DNA of 64,000 nt from an uncultured Spirochaetales bacterium (GCA_902774115.1 CACYHH010000001.1:474297-538296), one strand, 5' to 3'; shown: positions 41,122-51,810, counted from the first letter of the stretch. Notes: generated from the sequence alone by a model not told the origin. A program made the numbers and translations.

Positions 41122-42375
41122 TCACAGATAAATATAATCGTTGAGAACCGGCTGCATCCCCTCTTCCGACATGTCTTCATACATTTTTTCGAGGCTGCGG
41201 CTGTCGTTGATCTCGAACTGTTCGTCGCCTTCGGCTGAATCCGTGCTTTTTCCGGTGTATTTGCTTTCGTGGTCGCCTATCCCGGTCGAAACTCCGGCCG
41301 AAATCTTGGTCGCCGCGATCTTTACGATGCCGTTTCTGAAAGTCTTGCTTTCACGCGATGACACGGTAATTCCTGCAAACGGCAGGAAAAGGCGGTATGC
41401 ACACAAGATCTGGCAGAGCTGACGCTCGTGTACATCGAGAGGATTTATCTTTTCGTTGTTGATTATCGGTCTAAGACGCGGGCATGAAAGCGAAATCTCA
41501 GCCTGCGGATACTTTCTCTGGATGAAGTATGCGTGAAGTGCTGTGGCAAGCGCATCTTTTCTGAAATCGGAAAGCCCTAAAAGTGCGGCAAAAGCGACTC
41601 CTCTCATTCCGCCCATAAGTGCGCGTTCCTGCGAATCGAAGCGGTAAGGCCATACCCTTTTGTGACCGCGCAGGTGAAGTTTTTCAAAGCGGACTTTGTC
41701 GTAAGTTTCCTGAAAAACTGTGACGTAATCAACTCCGCACTCGTGGAGATACCTGTATTCATCGACATTGAGCGGATAAACCTCAACTCCAACCATTCTG
41801 AAGTATTTTCTCGCCAGTTTGCACGCCTCGCCGATGTATTCGACACTGCTTTGAGAGCGGCTTTCGCCTGTCAGAATGAGCACTTCCTCCATTCCGCTTT
41901 CGGAAATTATCTTCATTTCGTGCTCGATCTGCTCCATGTCGAGTTTCATGCGGCGGATGTCGTTGTAGCAGTTGAAACCGCAGTAAACGCAGTAATTTTC
42001 GCAGTAATTCGCGATATATAGCGGCGTAAAGAAGTAAACCGTGTTGCCGAAGTGGTTCTGCGTTTCGATCGAGGCAAGATGAGCAGCCTCGTCAAGAAAT
42101 CTGTCAGCCGCGGGAGAAAGAAGAGCCTTCAAGTCCTCGACAGTCCGGTTTGTGTGGTCGAGAGCGCGTCTTACATCTGCCGCCGTGTATGAATCGGGGT
42201 CATAAGAATCGACTTCAGCAAGAACTTTAGCGGAAATGTCGGAATCGATCTTTTCCATTCCCGGAAGATATTCCATTATATCGGCGCGAGACGCGGGATT
42301 TGTCTCAAGCTCATGCTTTTTAGCAAGAGCCTCTTTTGAAAGTTTTTTTGAATCTACAAAGTAGTTGTTATCCAT
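41122..42375 (-). CDS. thiH: 2-iminoacetate synthase ThiH
   Basis: A 417-residue radical SAM enzyme that cleaves tyrosine to dehydroglycine (2-iminoacetate) for the thiazole ring, a reaction sensitive to oxygen. CENYCVYC near residue 129 gives the CxxxCxxC cluster motif. KRVWPYRFDSQERALMGG and SLSCPRLRPI match ThiH. It is about 40 residues longer than E. coli ThiH. The gene follows thiG by 9 bases. Confidence 0.92.
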   Translation of the reverse strand: MDNNYFVDSKKLSKEALAKKHELETNPASRADIMEYLPGMEKIDSDISAKVLAEVDSYDPDSYTAADVRRALDHTNRTVEDLKALLSPAADRFLDEAAHLASIETQNHFGNTVYFFTPLYIANYCENYCVYCGFNCYNDIRRMKLDMEQIEHEMKIISESGMEEVLILTGESRSQSSVEYIGEACKLARKYFRMVGVEVYPLNVDEYRYLHECGVDYVTVFQETYDKVRFEKLHLRGHKRVWPYRFDSQERALMGGMRGVAFAALLGLSDFRKDALATALHAYFIQRKYPQAEISLSCPRLRPIINNEKINPLDVHERQLCQILCAYRLFLPFAGITVSSRESKTFRNGIVKIAATKISAGVSTGIGDHESKYTGKSTDSAEGDEQFEINDSRSLEKMYEDMSEEGMQPVLNDYIYL

Positions 42376-42384
42376 TTCAGCCTT

Positions 42385-43158
42385 CTAATCGTGCAAAAAT
42401 CCGATAAGAGTGTCAGACGGTGCGCCGCCGCGCGAAAGAACTCTGCCAAGACCTGAAAGATAAGCCTGTCTGCCCGCTTCTATCGCCTTTCTGAAAGCGT
42501 CGGCCATCATCGGAAGATCTCCGGCAGTCGCAAGAGCGGTGTTCGACATTATCGCCGCAGCACCCATTTCCATCGCCTCGCATGCCTGTGACGGGCGGCC
42601 GATCCCTGCATCGACGATTATCGGAAGGTCGATCTCGTCAATCAGGATCTGGATAAAATCGCGTGTACAGAGCCCTTTGTTGGAGCCTATCGGTGAAGCG
42701 AGCGGCATAACAGAAGCTGCACCTGCGTTCACAAGGTCGCGCGCCGTGTTGAGGTCAGGATACATGTAAGGCATTACGACAAAACCTTCTTTTGCAAGGA
42801 TTTCAGTAGCTTTTACCGTTTCGGCGTTGTCCGGAAGAAGATATTTCGTGTCACGCATGATCTCTATTTTGACAAAATCGCCGCAGCCGAGCTCTCTTGC
42901 AAGTCTCGCTATGCGGACAGCCTCCTCCGCGTTTCTCGCTCCCGACGTGTTAGGCAGCAGAGTTACTCCTTTCGGAATGTAGTCGAGAATGCTTTCATGT
43001 TCCCTGGAATTTGCGCGTCTTACAGCAAGCGTGATGATTTCAGCACCGGCATACTTCACCGCAGCTTCGATAAGTTTCATCGAATACTTGCCTGAACCCA
43101 GAATGAAACGGGACGAGAACTCATGCCCCGCGATAACGAGTTTATCACTTTTATCCAT
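42385..43158 (-). CDS. thiG: thiazole synthase ThiG
   Basis: A 257-residue TIM-barrel enzyme that builds the thiazole phosphate from dehydroglycine, ThiS thiocarboxylate and deoxyxylulose phosphate. [10 protein letters not shown] near residue 15, [15 protein letters not shown] and [21 protein letters not shown] with [10 protein letters not shown] mark the phosphate and active site. ThiF and ThiS are encoded 15 kb away. Confidence 0.96.
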   Translation of the reverse strand: MDKSDKLVIAGHEFSSRFILGSGKYSMKLIEAAVKYAGAEIITLAVRRANSREHESILDYIPKGVTLLPNTSGARNAEEAVRIARLARELGCGDFVKIEIMRDTKYLLPDNAETVKATEILAKEGFVVMPYMYPDLNTARDLVNAGAASVMPLASPIGSNKGLCTRDFIQILIDEIDLPIIVDAGIGRPSQACEAMEMGAAAIMSNTALATAGDLPMMADAFRKAIEAGRQAYLSGLGRVLSRGGAPSDTLIGFLHD

Positions 43159-43247
43159 CTTTCCTCCTAACGATCAAATCTCCTGCGATCTCACGCAGCG
43201 ACGCTTTATCACTCTTTTTTTTGTATTTATCAACAAATCGGGAAAAT

Positions 43248-43997
43248 CTACTTAATTCCCATAAATTTCGCGGCGTTGTTGTAGAAAACATCTTCAAGCT
43301 GAGAATCGCTGAGGCCGCATGACATGACGCGCTGGATTTCGACTGTCGGATGGTGGAACGGTGAATCGATACCGAACATGACACGTTCACTGCCGACGGT
43401 TTCGTATGCGTTTTTGATCTGGCAGCCCATCGGCATTCCCGAACATTCAAGCATGAGGTTGTCGAACTTTTTCGCCATCGTGATGCTTCCGTCGATATAA
43501 ACGCCGTGACCGTGTCCCATATGGATCATAACTGTCGAAACTTCGGGATGACGTTCGGCCAGAAGACCGATCTGCCACGGAAGCGAGAACGGCGGATGAC
43601 CGCAGTGGATAAAGACAGGTTTATTGTATTTTTTCGCGATTTCCATTATCGGATCGACCATCGGCGAATCGGCAGTGAAAGCGTCAAAAAGAGGCTGCAT
43701 CTTGACTCCGGCGAACTTTTCGTCGCGCAGATAGTGTTCAAGCATATCGTAAGCCGCCTGCCCGAGATTTGCGTTTACCCAGCAGAGCGGGATGATTTTG
43801 TCAGGCATCTTTTTGAAAGCGTCGTTGAGTTCCTCGTTCAGCGTGTGCGCCGCCGGGCAGAGAATCGTCTTTTCGATGTTGTATTCCGACATCTGCTTTT
43901 CCAGCATGTCAGCATCGAAATTAACATTGAACGGGCTTCCGAAAAAGCCGATGTGAGAGTGTGCGTCAATTTTTTTGAATTTTGCGAAATCGTTCAT
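43248..43997 (-). CDS. amidohydrolase-family metal-dependent hydrolase
   Basis: A 249-residue TIM-barrel protein. DAHSHIGF near residue 11 is the first metal-binding HxH; FIHCGHPPFS near residue 122, MIHMGHGHG near residue 160 and GIDSPFHHP near residue 220 supply the other His and Asp ligands. It resembles the amidohydrolase_2 group (hydrolases and decarboxylases). Substrate unknown. It lies between tyrS and thiG on the same strand. Confidence 0.82.
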   Translation of the reverse strand: MNDFAKFKKIDAHSHIGFFGSPFNVNFDADMLEKQMSEYNIEKTILCPAAHTLNEELNDAFKKMPDKIIPLCWVNANLGQAAYDMLEHYLRDEKFAGVKMQPLFDAFTADSPMVDPIMEIAKKYNKPVFIHCGHPPFSLPWQIGLLAERHPEVSTVMIHMGHGHGVYIDGSITMAKKFDNLMLECSGMPMGCQIKNAYETVGSERVMFGIDSPFHHPTVEIQRVMSCGLSDSQLEDVFYNNAAKFMGIK

Positions 43998-44018
43998 TTT
44001 ATCTCCTGAATTTCAACT

Positions 44019-45296
44019 CTATCCTTTCGTAATAAGGTGATAATTTTTCTTGCCGCAGCGAAGCACGAGCATCGAGCCGTGAAGAAGATCCGCAGTTTTC
44101 AGCATCATGTCGGCGTTGTCGGCCTTTTCGTTGTTGACGTAGCAGCCGCCCTGAGAAATCATTGCTCTCGCCTTTCCTTTTGAGGGCTGCATTTTGGTGA
44201 GAACGAGAAGATCAGTGATATTTACGCCGTTTTCAAAGTCACTTGCCGGAACAGTTGTCGAAGGAACATCCTTGAAAATGCTGAGAAGGTCTTTTTCGCT
44301 GAGTCCGTGGAGATCGCCGCCGAAAAGTGCAGCGCTCGCCGCCTGTGCGCTTTTGAGCCCTTCTTCACCGTGCATGATACGCGTCGCTTCTGTCGCCAGA
44401 AGGATCTGGGCTTTTCTCAAATGCGGCTCTTTCTTGTGCTCTTCGACAACTTTTTCGATCTCGTCAACATCCAGGAATGTGAATATTTTCAGCATCTTTT
44501 CGACATCTTCGTCTGTGACGTTGATCCAGTACTGGTAGTATTGGTAAGGCGAAGTTTTTTCTGCGTCAAGCCAGACAGCGTTGCCTGCGCTTTTGCCGAA
44601 TTTTTCGCCTGTTGAAGTCGTCATGAGCGGGAAAGTCATGCCGAAAGCCTTGCCTGCATCGTCGGGGTTGATTCTTCTGATAAGTTCAAGTCCTGCCGTG
44701 ATGTTGCCCCACTGGTCGTTTCCGCCGAACTGAACCGAGCACCCTTTTTCCTTGAAAAGATGGTAGAAATCGTGCGCCTGAAGCGTCATATAGCTGAACT
44801 CGGTGAAAGAAATTCCGTTTTCCGAAGCGATTCTCGTTTTGACTGAATCTTTTGTCAGCATGTAGTTGATCGTGAAGAATTTGCCGACTTCGCGAAGCCA
44901 GTCAAGGATTGACATATTCGCCGTCCAGTCGTAGTTGTTGACGATTTCAGCGGGATTTTCGCCGTCGAATTTAAGGACTGTCCCCATCTGTTTTTTTATT
45001 GCTTCAACGTTTTCCCTAACCTTTTCAATGGTTTGCAGATTTCTTTCAGTAGATCTTCCGCTCGGATCGCCTATCATTCCAGTTGCACCGCCGACAAGTG
45101 CCAGAACTTTGTTCCCGCACCTCTGGAAATGTGCCAAACCCATGATCGGAACAAGGTTTCCGATGTGAAGACTGTTTGCAGTAGGATCGAAACCGCAATA
45201 GACCGTGACTTTGTTATTTTTCAAGTGTTCAATAATACCTTCGTCAGTAACCTGCGCGATAAAACCGCGTCTTTTAAGTTCGTCAAAAACAGACAT
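44019..45296 (-). CDS. tyrS: tyrosyl-tRNA synthetase
   Basis: A 425-residue class I synthetase. The HIGH-type motif lies in GFDPTANSLHIGNLVPIMGL near residue 36, the KMSKS-type motif is KFGKS near residue 229, and a C-terminal S4 domain starts near residue 355. ATG 45296 has GGAGGAAAAA upstream. No T-box leader is visible in the short upstream gap. Confidence 0.96.
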   Translation of the reverse strand: MSVFDELKRRGFIAQVTDEGIIEHLKNNKVTVYCGFDPTANSLHIGNLVPIMGLAHFQRCGNKVLALVGGATGMIGDPSGRSTERNLQTIEKVRENVEAIKKQMGTVLKFDGENPAEIVNNYDWTANMSILDWLREVGKFFTINYMLTKDSVKTRIASENGISFTEFSYMTLQAHDFYHLFKEKGCSVQFGGNDQWGNITAGLELIRRINPDDAGKAFGMTFPLMTTSTGEKFGKSAGNAVWLDAEKTSPYQYYQYWINVTDEDVEKMLKIFTFLDVDEIEKVVEEHKKEPHLRKAQILLATEATRIMHGEEGLKSAQAASAALFGGDLHGLSEKDLLSIFKDVPSTTVPASDFENGVNITDLLVLTKMQPSKGKARAMISQGGCYVNNEKADNADMMLKTADLLHGSMLVLRCGKKNYHLITKG

Positions 45297-45381
45297 TTTT
45301 TCCTCCAAAAATCAAAAAACGGGGAATATTACTTATGAATGGCAAAAAAGCAAAAACGATCGACTCAAAACTGCGGAAAAT

Positions 45382-47619
45382 TTACTTTTTCTCAAGAAAT
45401 TTCGGTCTGAAGATGATGCAGATCGAAGGAAGAAGAACCATTGAACCTACAAGGCATACCGCGATGCTGAGAACGATCAGCGCTCCGAAATAGCGTATCG
45501 GCAGGAATGAACTTATAAGCAGGATTACAAAGCCGACCATGACACTGACGGCATTGAAAATGATCCCGCGGCCTGTTGTCTGGAGCGTGTGGCGGACAGC
45601 TTCGGTCGTGTCTCCGTGTTTCTGCATTTCGATTTTGTAGCGCCACAAAAAGTGGATCGTGTAGTCGACCCCTACTCCGATGACGATTGACGAAATGAGC
45701 GCCGTAGCAATATCGAGAGTGACTCCGGTGAATCCCATGACTCCGAACATGAGGACAAGCGAAACTCCGAGCGGAACACCTGCGATGATTCCGGCAACAA
45801 TCGATTTGAAAAGGATCATGACAAGAATCGATACCAGAACAAAAGAAAGGATCAGTGAAATTACCTGACCGTCGATAACGCTGTCGATCAGATCTTTAAA
45901 CATTACGCCCGATCCTGTAATTTCCGAGAAAATCGGCTCGTTTTCAATCAGTTTCTGGGTGTCGATGACCACTTTTTTTATTGTTTCGCTGCTTTCGCTC
46001 TTAAGCTGAACGATGATCTGCGCCTGAGTGAAATCGCTGTTTACCAGTTTGGTAAGCTCATCGGGATCGGCCATTTCGTTGTATTTTGTGAGGAAAAAAT
46101 CGACCGCGTTCTTTGTTTCGGGAATCTCGCCGAACCCCTTTTCTCCCGGCTGGTAAGCCCCTTTCGTGACGAGTTTTATAAGTTTTGCAATTGAAAGAGT
46201 ATTTCCGACATTGGGGTTTTTGTTTATTGTCTGTTCAACTTCGTCAATCTTTTTAAGTACTTGAGGATCTTTTATGTCAGCTTTGACATTGACGCTTATA
46301 ATCTGCGATCCGCCGAAATTGTCGTTTATAAGCTGGGAAGCGACCTGCGCCGGATGCCCTTTCGGATAGTAGCTTGCAAGGTTCGAATCAACAATGATTT
46401 TAGGAATTCCGAACGCCATGACAAGTGTCAGAACTATACTTGCCGCAAGAAGCGATTTCGGGTGCTTTGAAACAAATTCAGCAATATTTACAAGGAGTTT
46501 TTCTGTTGTAGGACGTTTTTCCTTGTTTATTACCGGAGCAGGAACTTTCATCATAGAAAGGACTGCTGGAATAAAGAGAATGCTTGCCACAAGCGCAAAG
46601 GCGATGCCGATCGAAGAAAGAATTCCGAGCTGCGCCGCGGGAACGACCGTGTGGGTCATAAGGCAGAGCATTCCGGCGATCGTCGTGACTCCGGTCAGAA
46701 TAACAGGCAGGGACATGTCGGAAAAAACCTCTTTTGCAAGCTCGGCAGAGCTCTTCTGTCCGTTTGCCTCCATGTTGTGAAGCTGGTAACGGCTGATTAT
46801 GTGGATCCCGTAACCGTTCGCGACGGCAATAAGAATAACCGGCAGAATTATCGTAACAGTCGTCATTTTCCAGCCGAGAAGCGGCACAAGCCCCATCGAA
46901 ACGACTATCGACATTATAACGACAGAAAACGGCAGAATAACGCCGCGGAGCTGCTTGAAACTTACGAAAAGAATGCCGAGCATGATGAGAAGTCCGAGCG
47001 GCATGAAAACCATCATGTCTTTCGGAACGTCTTCGGAAATGTGCTCTTTGATTACGGGAAGACCGCCCAGAGTGACCTTGCCGGGACCTTCGACTTTTGC
47101 AACTGCTTCGCGTATATTTTTAGTAATTTCAAGACCTTTACCGTTATTTTTCATTCTGACCAAAACCGTTGCCGCGGTAAAATCGTCGTTTATCAGAGTC
47201 CGCATTACCATGTCGTTGCCTTTGAGCATCTTGCGGAGTTCTTCTCTCTGCGCCAGTTCTTCGGGAGTTCCCTCTTTCGGCTTTTCATCGGCGAAAGGAT
47301 CGTCGTCAACCATCGGGATCGAATTGACTTTTTCGATATCAGCCACCTCTTTCAGCGCCGAAGCGATCGCGTTTATCTGTTCGAGAACCGCCGGACGCAA
47401 AACATCATTGTCCTCGACCACAACAAAAACGATTTCCATCCCGCCGAACTTTTCTTCAAGCTCCTTGAGGTGGACCCTGAGATGGTCAGGCAGCATGTTT
47501 TCGACATCGGGATCGACTGAACTGTCTTTCAGCGGAATCGCCATGAGAAGAGTCACGATAATAAAAACAGCAATTATAAGACCGCGGAACTTTATAAGTC
47601 TGTCAGCAAAATTTTTCAT
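45382..47619 (-). CDS. RND superfamily exporter (MMPL/HAE3-like)
   Basis: A 745-residue integral membrane protein with an N-terminal helix, a periplasmic domain of about 160 residues and two sets of membrane segments, each with an RND core. VILIAVANGYGIHIISRY (near residue 275) and ISSIVIGVGVDYTIHFLWRY (near residue 640) are the characteristic acid-bearing helices. The second periplasmic loop is at about residues 410-560. Relatives export lipids or hydrophobic compounds, but no substrate can be read here. ATG 47619 has AGAGG upstream. Confidence 0.88.
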   Translation of the reverse strand: MKNFADRLIKFRGLIIAVFIIVTLLMAIPLKDSSVDPDVENMLPDHLRVHLKELEEKFGGMEIVFVVVEDNDVLRPAVLEQINAIASALKEVADIEKVNSIPMVDDDPFADEKPKEGTPEELAQREELRKMLKGNDMVMRTLINDDFTAATVLVRMKNNGKGLEITKNIREAVAKVEGPGKVTLGGLPVIKEHISEDVPKDMMVFMPLGLLIMLGILFVSFKQLRGVILPFSVVIMSIVVSMGLVPLLGWKMTTVTIILPVILIAVANGYGIHIISRYQLHNMEANGQKSSAELAKEVFSDMSLPVILTGVTTIAGMLCLMTHTVVPAAQLGILSSIGIAFALVASILFIPAVLSMMKVPAPVINKEKRPTTEKLLVNIAEFVSKHPKSLLAASIVLTLVMAFGIPKIIVDSNLASYYPKGHPAQVASQLINDNFGGSQIISVNVKADIKDPQVLKKIDEVEQTINKNPNVGNTLSIAKLIKLVTKGAYQPGEKGFGEIPETKNAVDFFLTKYNEMADPDELTKLVNSDFTQAQIIVQLKSESSETIKKVVIDTQKLIENEPIFSEITGSGVMFKDLIDSVIDGQVISLILSFVLVSILVMILFKSIVAGIIAGVPLGVSLVLMFGVMGFTGVTLDIATALISSIVIGVGVDYTIHFLWRYKIEMQKHGDTTEAVRHTLQTTGRGIIFNAVSVMVGFVILLISSFLPIRYFGALIVLSIAVCLVGSMVLLPSICIIFRPKFLEKK

Positions 47620-47696
47620 AAAAACCTCTGGTAAATATAACAAACAACATTTTCGGACTGCTTTTACCGAAGGTCGGTTACAAATTCAAGTAAATC

Positions 47697-47724
47697 TTGC
47701 ATAACTTAAGAAGTTTAATATTAT
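47697..47724 (+). promoter_or_regulatory. promoter of the 47761 gene
   Basis: TTGCAT (47697-47702) and TATTAT (47719-47724) are 16 bases apart. The spacer contains an AACTT/AAGTT dyad. It lies about 35 bases upstream of the ATG at 47761. Confidence 0.6.
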
Positions 47725-47760
47725 TCTGCGGCGAAGATAAAAATTGTATTGGAGGGTTTC

Positions 47761-50700
47761 ATGGAAAAAATCGTAATTACAAACGATTCGACTCTTGAAA
47801 ATGTGCGCTTGAATTTCAGGCACATCCTGCCGAAAAGCGCGGAAATCGAGGAAAAACGCAGCACTTTCAAGCCTCTCGAAACTTTGTCCGGACATACGCC
47901 GGAGAATTTCTTTCCCGCTGCTCTCACTTCGATGTCGGCTGCAGAAGCTCTCAAAACACTGGGTGGAAACGACGAACTTGAACTTTTTTTCACCTTACTC
48001 CTTTCTGATCCTTCCGAATACGGACTTTTTGAAAAACTCAAAAGCGCATCATCTTTGACAAGCAAAGGAAACTACTTGAATTTATTAATATTTATGTTAA
48101 TAAAAACAGGTTTTGCCAATGAAGAGCTCATTGATGAAATAAAAAAATATCTGACAGAATCCGATCCTGTTACCGACCTCGTCCTCTCTTTTTATGACAA
48201 AGCTCCGCACGAAATAACAGATACAAACTCGACGGAATCGCTCTGCGCATCTTTTTTTGAAGCTGTCAAAGCTGAAAAAGCGGGGGATTACGGCAAAGCG
48301 TTTTCTCTGATGCTAAAGGTTTTTGAAGAATCGGATCTCCACCCATTCATTTTCGAAATCCTGAAATTTTACATGATGCAGTACAACGGCATTTCATCCG
48401 AAGATATTGCCGCATTCACAAAAAAAGTAACCGAAAGTTCACTTGCAGTTTCTTTCACGACGGTAAAATTCGTCGAATTCTGCTACTACTACAAAAACAA
48501 TATCGAAGACAAACTTGAAGAAACGGTCTCGGTACTTGCCGAAAACACAGATTCAGTCTTCATCTTAAACATAATCGCCCCCGTTCTCTACAAGTATAAA
48601 AAATGGCATCTTGTCGGAAAATTCTACAAACTCTCTTCCAAAAAAGCGATCGGCGCGGAAAAAACAATGTATCTGGAACTTCTCGCCGATCTCTATGAAA
48701 GCAAACTGGAACTACCTGATTTTGCTGCCGAAATATACAGAACCATTGCGGAAGAAGACCCTGTCAACTGCACATTTTCGCTTTCAAAAGCAGCTGCGAT
48801 ATACGAAGAAAACGGATCCTGGGATAAACTGGCTTCGCTCTATTCGATGCTTGCCGACAGAGAAAACAACGCTGCAAATCAGGCGCTGTTCTTTTATAAA
48901 ACCGGCGAAATATTCAAAAACCGGCTGAACGATCACGATAAAGCTGTCGAATACTTTGAAAGAAGCATTGCGGCACGCTATTCGTCAGAAGCGGCAAGAG
49001 CTCTGGCTGAACTCTCTTTTGCAGCGAAAAACTACGACCGTTATACTGAACTTCTTGAATATGAACTTAAAAGTGCTTTCGAAGATACCGAGCAGGTAAA
49101 ATTACTCGAAAAACTGACAGACTGCTGCCTGAACTACACTCACGACCTTGGAAAAGCAGAAAGTTTCCTGCTGCAGATCCTTGATATTGCTCCGAAAAAT
49201 CTTGATGCAATAAAAAAACTCGGAAAAATATACTATAAAACGAAAAACTGGGAAAAACTCACCGAAATCAATTTCAAAGAGATCGATATTTCAAAGGATA
49301 TCGCGGAAATCGCCAATCTTTACTACAAAAACGGCATAATTTTTTACGAAAACATCAGAGATCTGACCCGCGCAACCGAATGCTTCAGAGAACTTCTTGA
49401 AATAGAACCGGAACATCTGCCCGCTCTTTTCTATCTCGAAAAAATATTTGCGAAGACAAAAGATGCTGCCGGAGCTCACCTTGTGGTTTCTCAGATTGCA
49501 GATATGACAAAATCGGCAAAATCGAGAGTCTCTCTTTCATACCTTACCAAGCTCGCGATGATCCTCAGAGAAACAGGAAAAACAAAAAAAGCAAACGAAA
49601 CATTCTCTGAAATACTTAAGCTCTACCCTGAAAACATAACCGCAAAAGAAAATTTAAGAATGTCTGAAGGAAAGGCAGATTTTACTAACATTGAAACAAA
49701 ACTGGTAGACTACAACGAATATAATTTCGAGTTGTTTATTGAATATATAAAACAAAGCAATTCATCTTTCATGACAGACGAGATACTTAAACGCGAAGGA
49801 TCGTCATTCTGGAAGGAACTTTACTTCTTATACAAAGAAGGAACTTCTGAAAAATCCGGCATGCCTTACAGCGACAAAGAAAAATTTGTTCTCTCACTTC
49901 TCGAAAAAGATTTCTCCATTGAGATTTTAACTAAAAATTCCACAAAGAAAACAGCTTTGATGTTCTTAGTCGGCGAATATATAAAAGCAGGGTTTTTTGA
50001 AGGAATTTCGATTATATTGGACTACTACTTAAAATTCGAACCGAAAAACAAGCGGAAAATTTGGTCTTTATTCTTTAAAGGCTGCGAAAATCCGACTCTT
50101 CAGGATGACCTTGAAGAGCTGCTCACAACAGCTGAAGATACGAAAACTTACAATATCGCAAGAGATATTTTAGAACATATCTATATCAAAAACAAAGACT
50201 TCAACACCCTTCTTTTCATTAGGAACATCTCTCTCCAGAAAATTGAAGACAACAAAGAAAAATGCCGCTTTATCGATGAAACGATCTCTCTGGCAGGAGA
50301 AAACATCTCTCCAGACAAACTTATGAATTTATACCGTAACCGTATCAATTTTACAGATTATGAAAATTTGGATGATTTCTTGAAAATTTATGAATCAGCT
50401 CTTTCCGAAATAGGAGCAAATTCGATCCTGGTTCCTATTTATGAAAAAAAATGGAACAAAGAAAAAGAAATCGTTTCAGGCGAAAAACTTCTTAATATTT
50501 ATATGGCAAAAAAAGACTGGAAAAGTGCCGGTGCAATCGCTGAAGAGCTTTTCAATATTGACAAAAATATCACTTCTCTTGAACGTTACGTCTCTATTTT
50601 AAAAGAATCAGGCGATAACGAAACAGCACTGAAAACAATGAAAACGGAACTTTCGGCAGCTACGGACGAAGCGCAGAAAAACAGACTTAAAGAGATGCTT

Positions 50701-51726
50701 TTCGAAATTCTGACAGAAACCGGAAATATGGAAGAAGCTGCTGAATTTTTTGCCGATTCTCCGGAAGAAAGAGCAAAAACAGAAGAAAAGATCCGTGAAT
50801 ATATTGCTGAAGAAAACTTTGATGCGGCAGAAAAGGCGACAAATGTTTTCATTACGGAAAATCTGAAAAAACAGGTGCTCTTATCTCTTTCAGCTAAAGG
50901 AAGAAACGATACGGAAAAAGAAAACGCACTCCTGAAATCAATTCTCTTCGAAGCCGTTGCAAAAAAAGATCCCTACCCTTTGCAGCGCCTCGCTGAACTG
51001 AACCGGGATAAAAGGCAGTTTACTCTTTTCCTTGACAAAACCTTGGATTTCATTGGTGAAAACGACGAAAAACCGACAGATCACTTCCCCAACTTCTTTG
51101 CTCTTGAAAAAGAAAAAGTCTTCGAATTTGCAGGATTCAGCGAAAAAGAGAGATATTTAAGAGAATTTGTCCAAATTATTTCTTCGATGCCCGATAAAAC
51201 AAAAATCAAGGCAAAACCGCTCCACACCAATAACCACAGAATTTTAACTCAACTAATTGAATACATTAAACTTTTGTGTAATTTTGACGAACTCGAAGGT
51301 TTGTGGGATGAAGAAAGTCAGACTCCGGTAAAAGCAGTTCTTTCGCAGGTTCCATACATCGTTTTCGGTCCCGATTCATTAAAAACCGACTTCGAAAAAT
51401 TGAAATTCATGACTCTTAAAGAATCCTTCCTGCTTTCCTGCGGGCTTGAAAACACCTCGCCTGAAACAGCGGAAAAAATCTTATCTGTGCTTGAATATGC
51501 CGGAAAAGAGAAAATAAAATTCGCAAGAAGCATACGCCCAACATTTCAGAACAGAGCGCTTGAACTTATTAAACTCATTGAAAACACTGATATTTCCGAA
51601 ATAAAATCGTATATGGAGAAATTAAACGAAGCATCGCTCTGGCACGCGTTTTATCTTGATCCCGATATCGAAGAGACAAAGGATTCGGCAAAAACCGAGG
51701 ATTTCATAAGCCGTTATTTCCTGTGA
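47761..51726 (+). CDS. very large TPR-like repeat protein
   Basis: A 1321-residue protein without a signal peptide or membrane segments. Much of the chain is built from helix pairs in the manner of TPR or SEL1 repeats, with recurring motifs such as AVEYFERSIAARY, NLDAIKKLGKIYYKTKNWEKL and ATECFRELLEIEPEHLPALFYLEKIFAKTKDAAGA (about residues 395-575). The first 100 and last 250 residues are less regular. Large cytoplasmic TPR proteins of this kind are scaffolds or regulators; the partner here is unknown. GGAGG precedes ATG 47761. Confidence 0.75.
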   Translation: MEKIVITNDSTLENVRLNFRHILPKSAEIEEKRSTFKPLETLSGHTPENFFPAALTSMSAAEALKTLGGNDELELFFTLLLSDPSEYGLFEKLKSASSLTSKGNYLNLLIFMLIKTGFANEELIDEIKKYLTESDPVTDLVLSFYDKAPHEITDTNSTESLCASFFEAVKAEKAGDYGKAFSLMLKVFEESDLHPFIFEILKFYMMQYNGISSEDIAAFTKKVTESSLAVSFTTVKFVEFCYYYKNNIEDKLEETVSVLAENTDSVFILNIIAPVLYKYKKWHLVGKFYKLSSKKAIGAEKTMYLELLADLYESKLELPDFAAEIYRTIAEEDPVNCTFSLSKAAAIYEENGSWDKLASLYSMLADRENNAANQALFFYKTGEIFKNRLNDHDKAVEYFERSIAARYSSEAARALAELSFAAKNYDRYTELLEYELKSAFEDTEQVKLLEKLTDCCLNYTHDLGKAESFLLQILDIAPKNLDAIKKLGKIYYKTKNWEKLTEINFKEIDISKDIAEIANLYYKNGIIFYENIRDLTRATECFRELLEIEPEHLPALFYLEKIFAKTKDAAGAHLVVSQIADMTKSAKSRVSLSYLTKLAMILRETGKTKKANETFSEILKLYPENITAKENLRMSEGKADFTNIETKLVDYNEYNFELFIEYIKQSNSSFMTDEILKREGSSFWKELYFLYKEGTSEKSGMPYSDKEKFVLSLLEKDFSIEILTKNSTKKTALMFLVGEYIKAGFFEGISIILDYYLKFEPKNKRKIWSLFFKGCENPTLQDDLEELLTTAEDTKTYNIARDILEHIYIKNKDFNTLLFIRNISLQKIEDNKEKCRFIDETISLAGENISPDKLMNLYRNRINFTDYENLDDFLKIYESALSEIGANSILVPIYEKKWNKEKEIVSGEKLLNIYMAKKDWKSAGAIAEELFNIDKNITSLERYVSILKESGDNETALKTMKTELSAATDEAQKNRLKEMLFEILTETGNMEEAAEFFADSPEERAKTEEKIREYIAEENFDAAEKATNVFITENLKKQVLLSLSAKGRNDTEKENALLKSILFEAVAKKDPYPLQRLAELNRDKRQFTLFLDKTLDFIGENDEKPTDHFPNFFALEKEKVFEFAGFSEKERYLREFVQIISSMPDKTKIKAKPLHTNNHRILTQLIEYIKLLCNFDELEGLWDEESQTPVKAVLSQVPYIVFGPDSLKTDFEKLKFMTLKESFLLSCGLENTSPETAEKILSVLEYAGKEKIKFARSIRPTFQNRALELIKLIENTDISEIKSYMEKLNEASLWHAFYLDPDIEETKDSAKTEDFISRYFL

Positions 51727-51749
51727 TTTTATTTATTACATCTATTTTT

Positions 51750-51777
51750 TTGACTATCGCCTTTCAGTCGTTAGAAT
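51750..51777 (+). promoter_or_regulatory. promoter of rlmB-rnc
   Basis: TTGACT (51750-51755) and TAGAAT (51772-51777) are separated by 16 bases, about 35 bases upstream of the rlmB ATG. Confidence 0.65.
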
Positions 51778-51810
51778 CGCCCGAAAAAAGTTTTTTTAGG
51801 AAGGTTTTTT

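Noticed and set aside
43159..43247. TPP riboswitch upstream of thiG
   Set aside because: No CTGAGA or ACCTGA-type THI-box core is visible, nor is it seen upstream of thiS.
45297..45381. T-box leader of tyrS
   Set aside because: The gap is too short and lacks the conserved T-box sequence and a terminator hairpin.
46651..47520. 289-residue frame antisense to the RND exporter
   Set aside because: The translation is low-complexity His/Arg/Asn-rich with no domain signal and is a shadow of the exporter.
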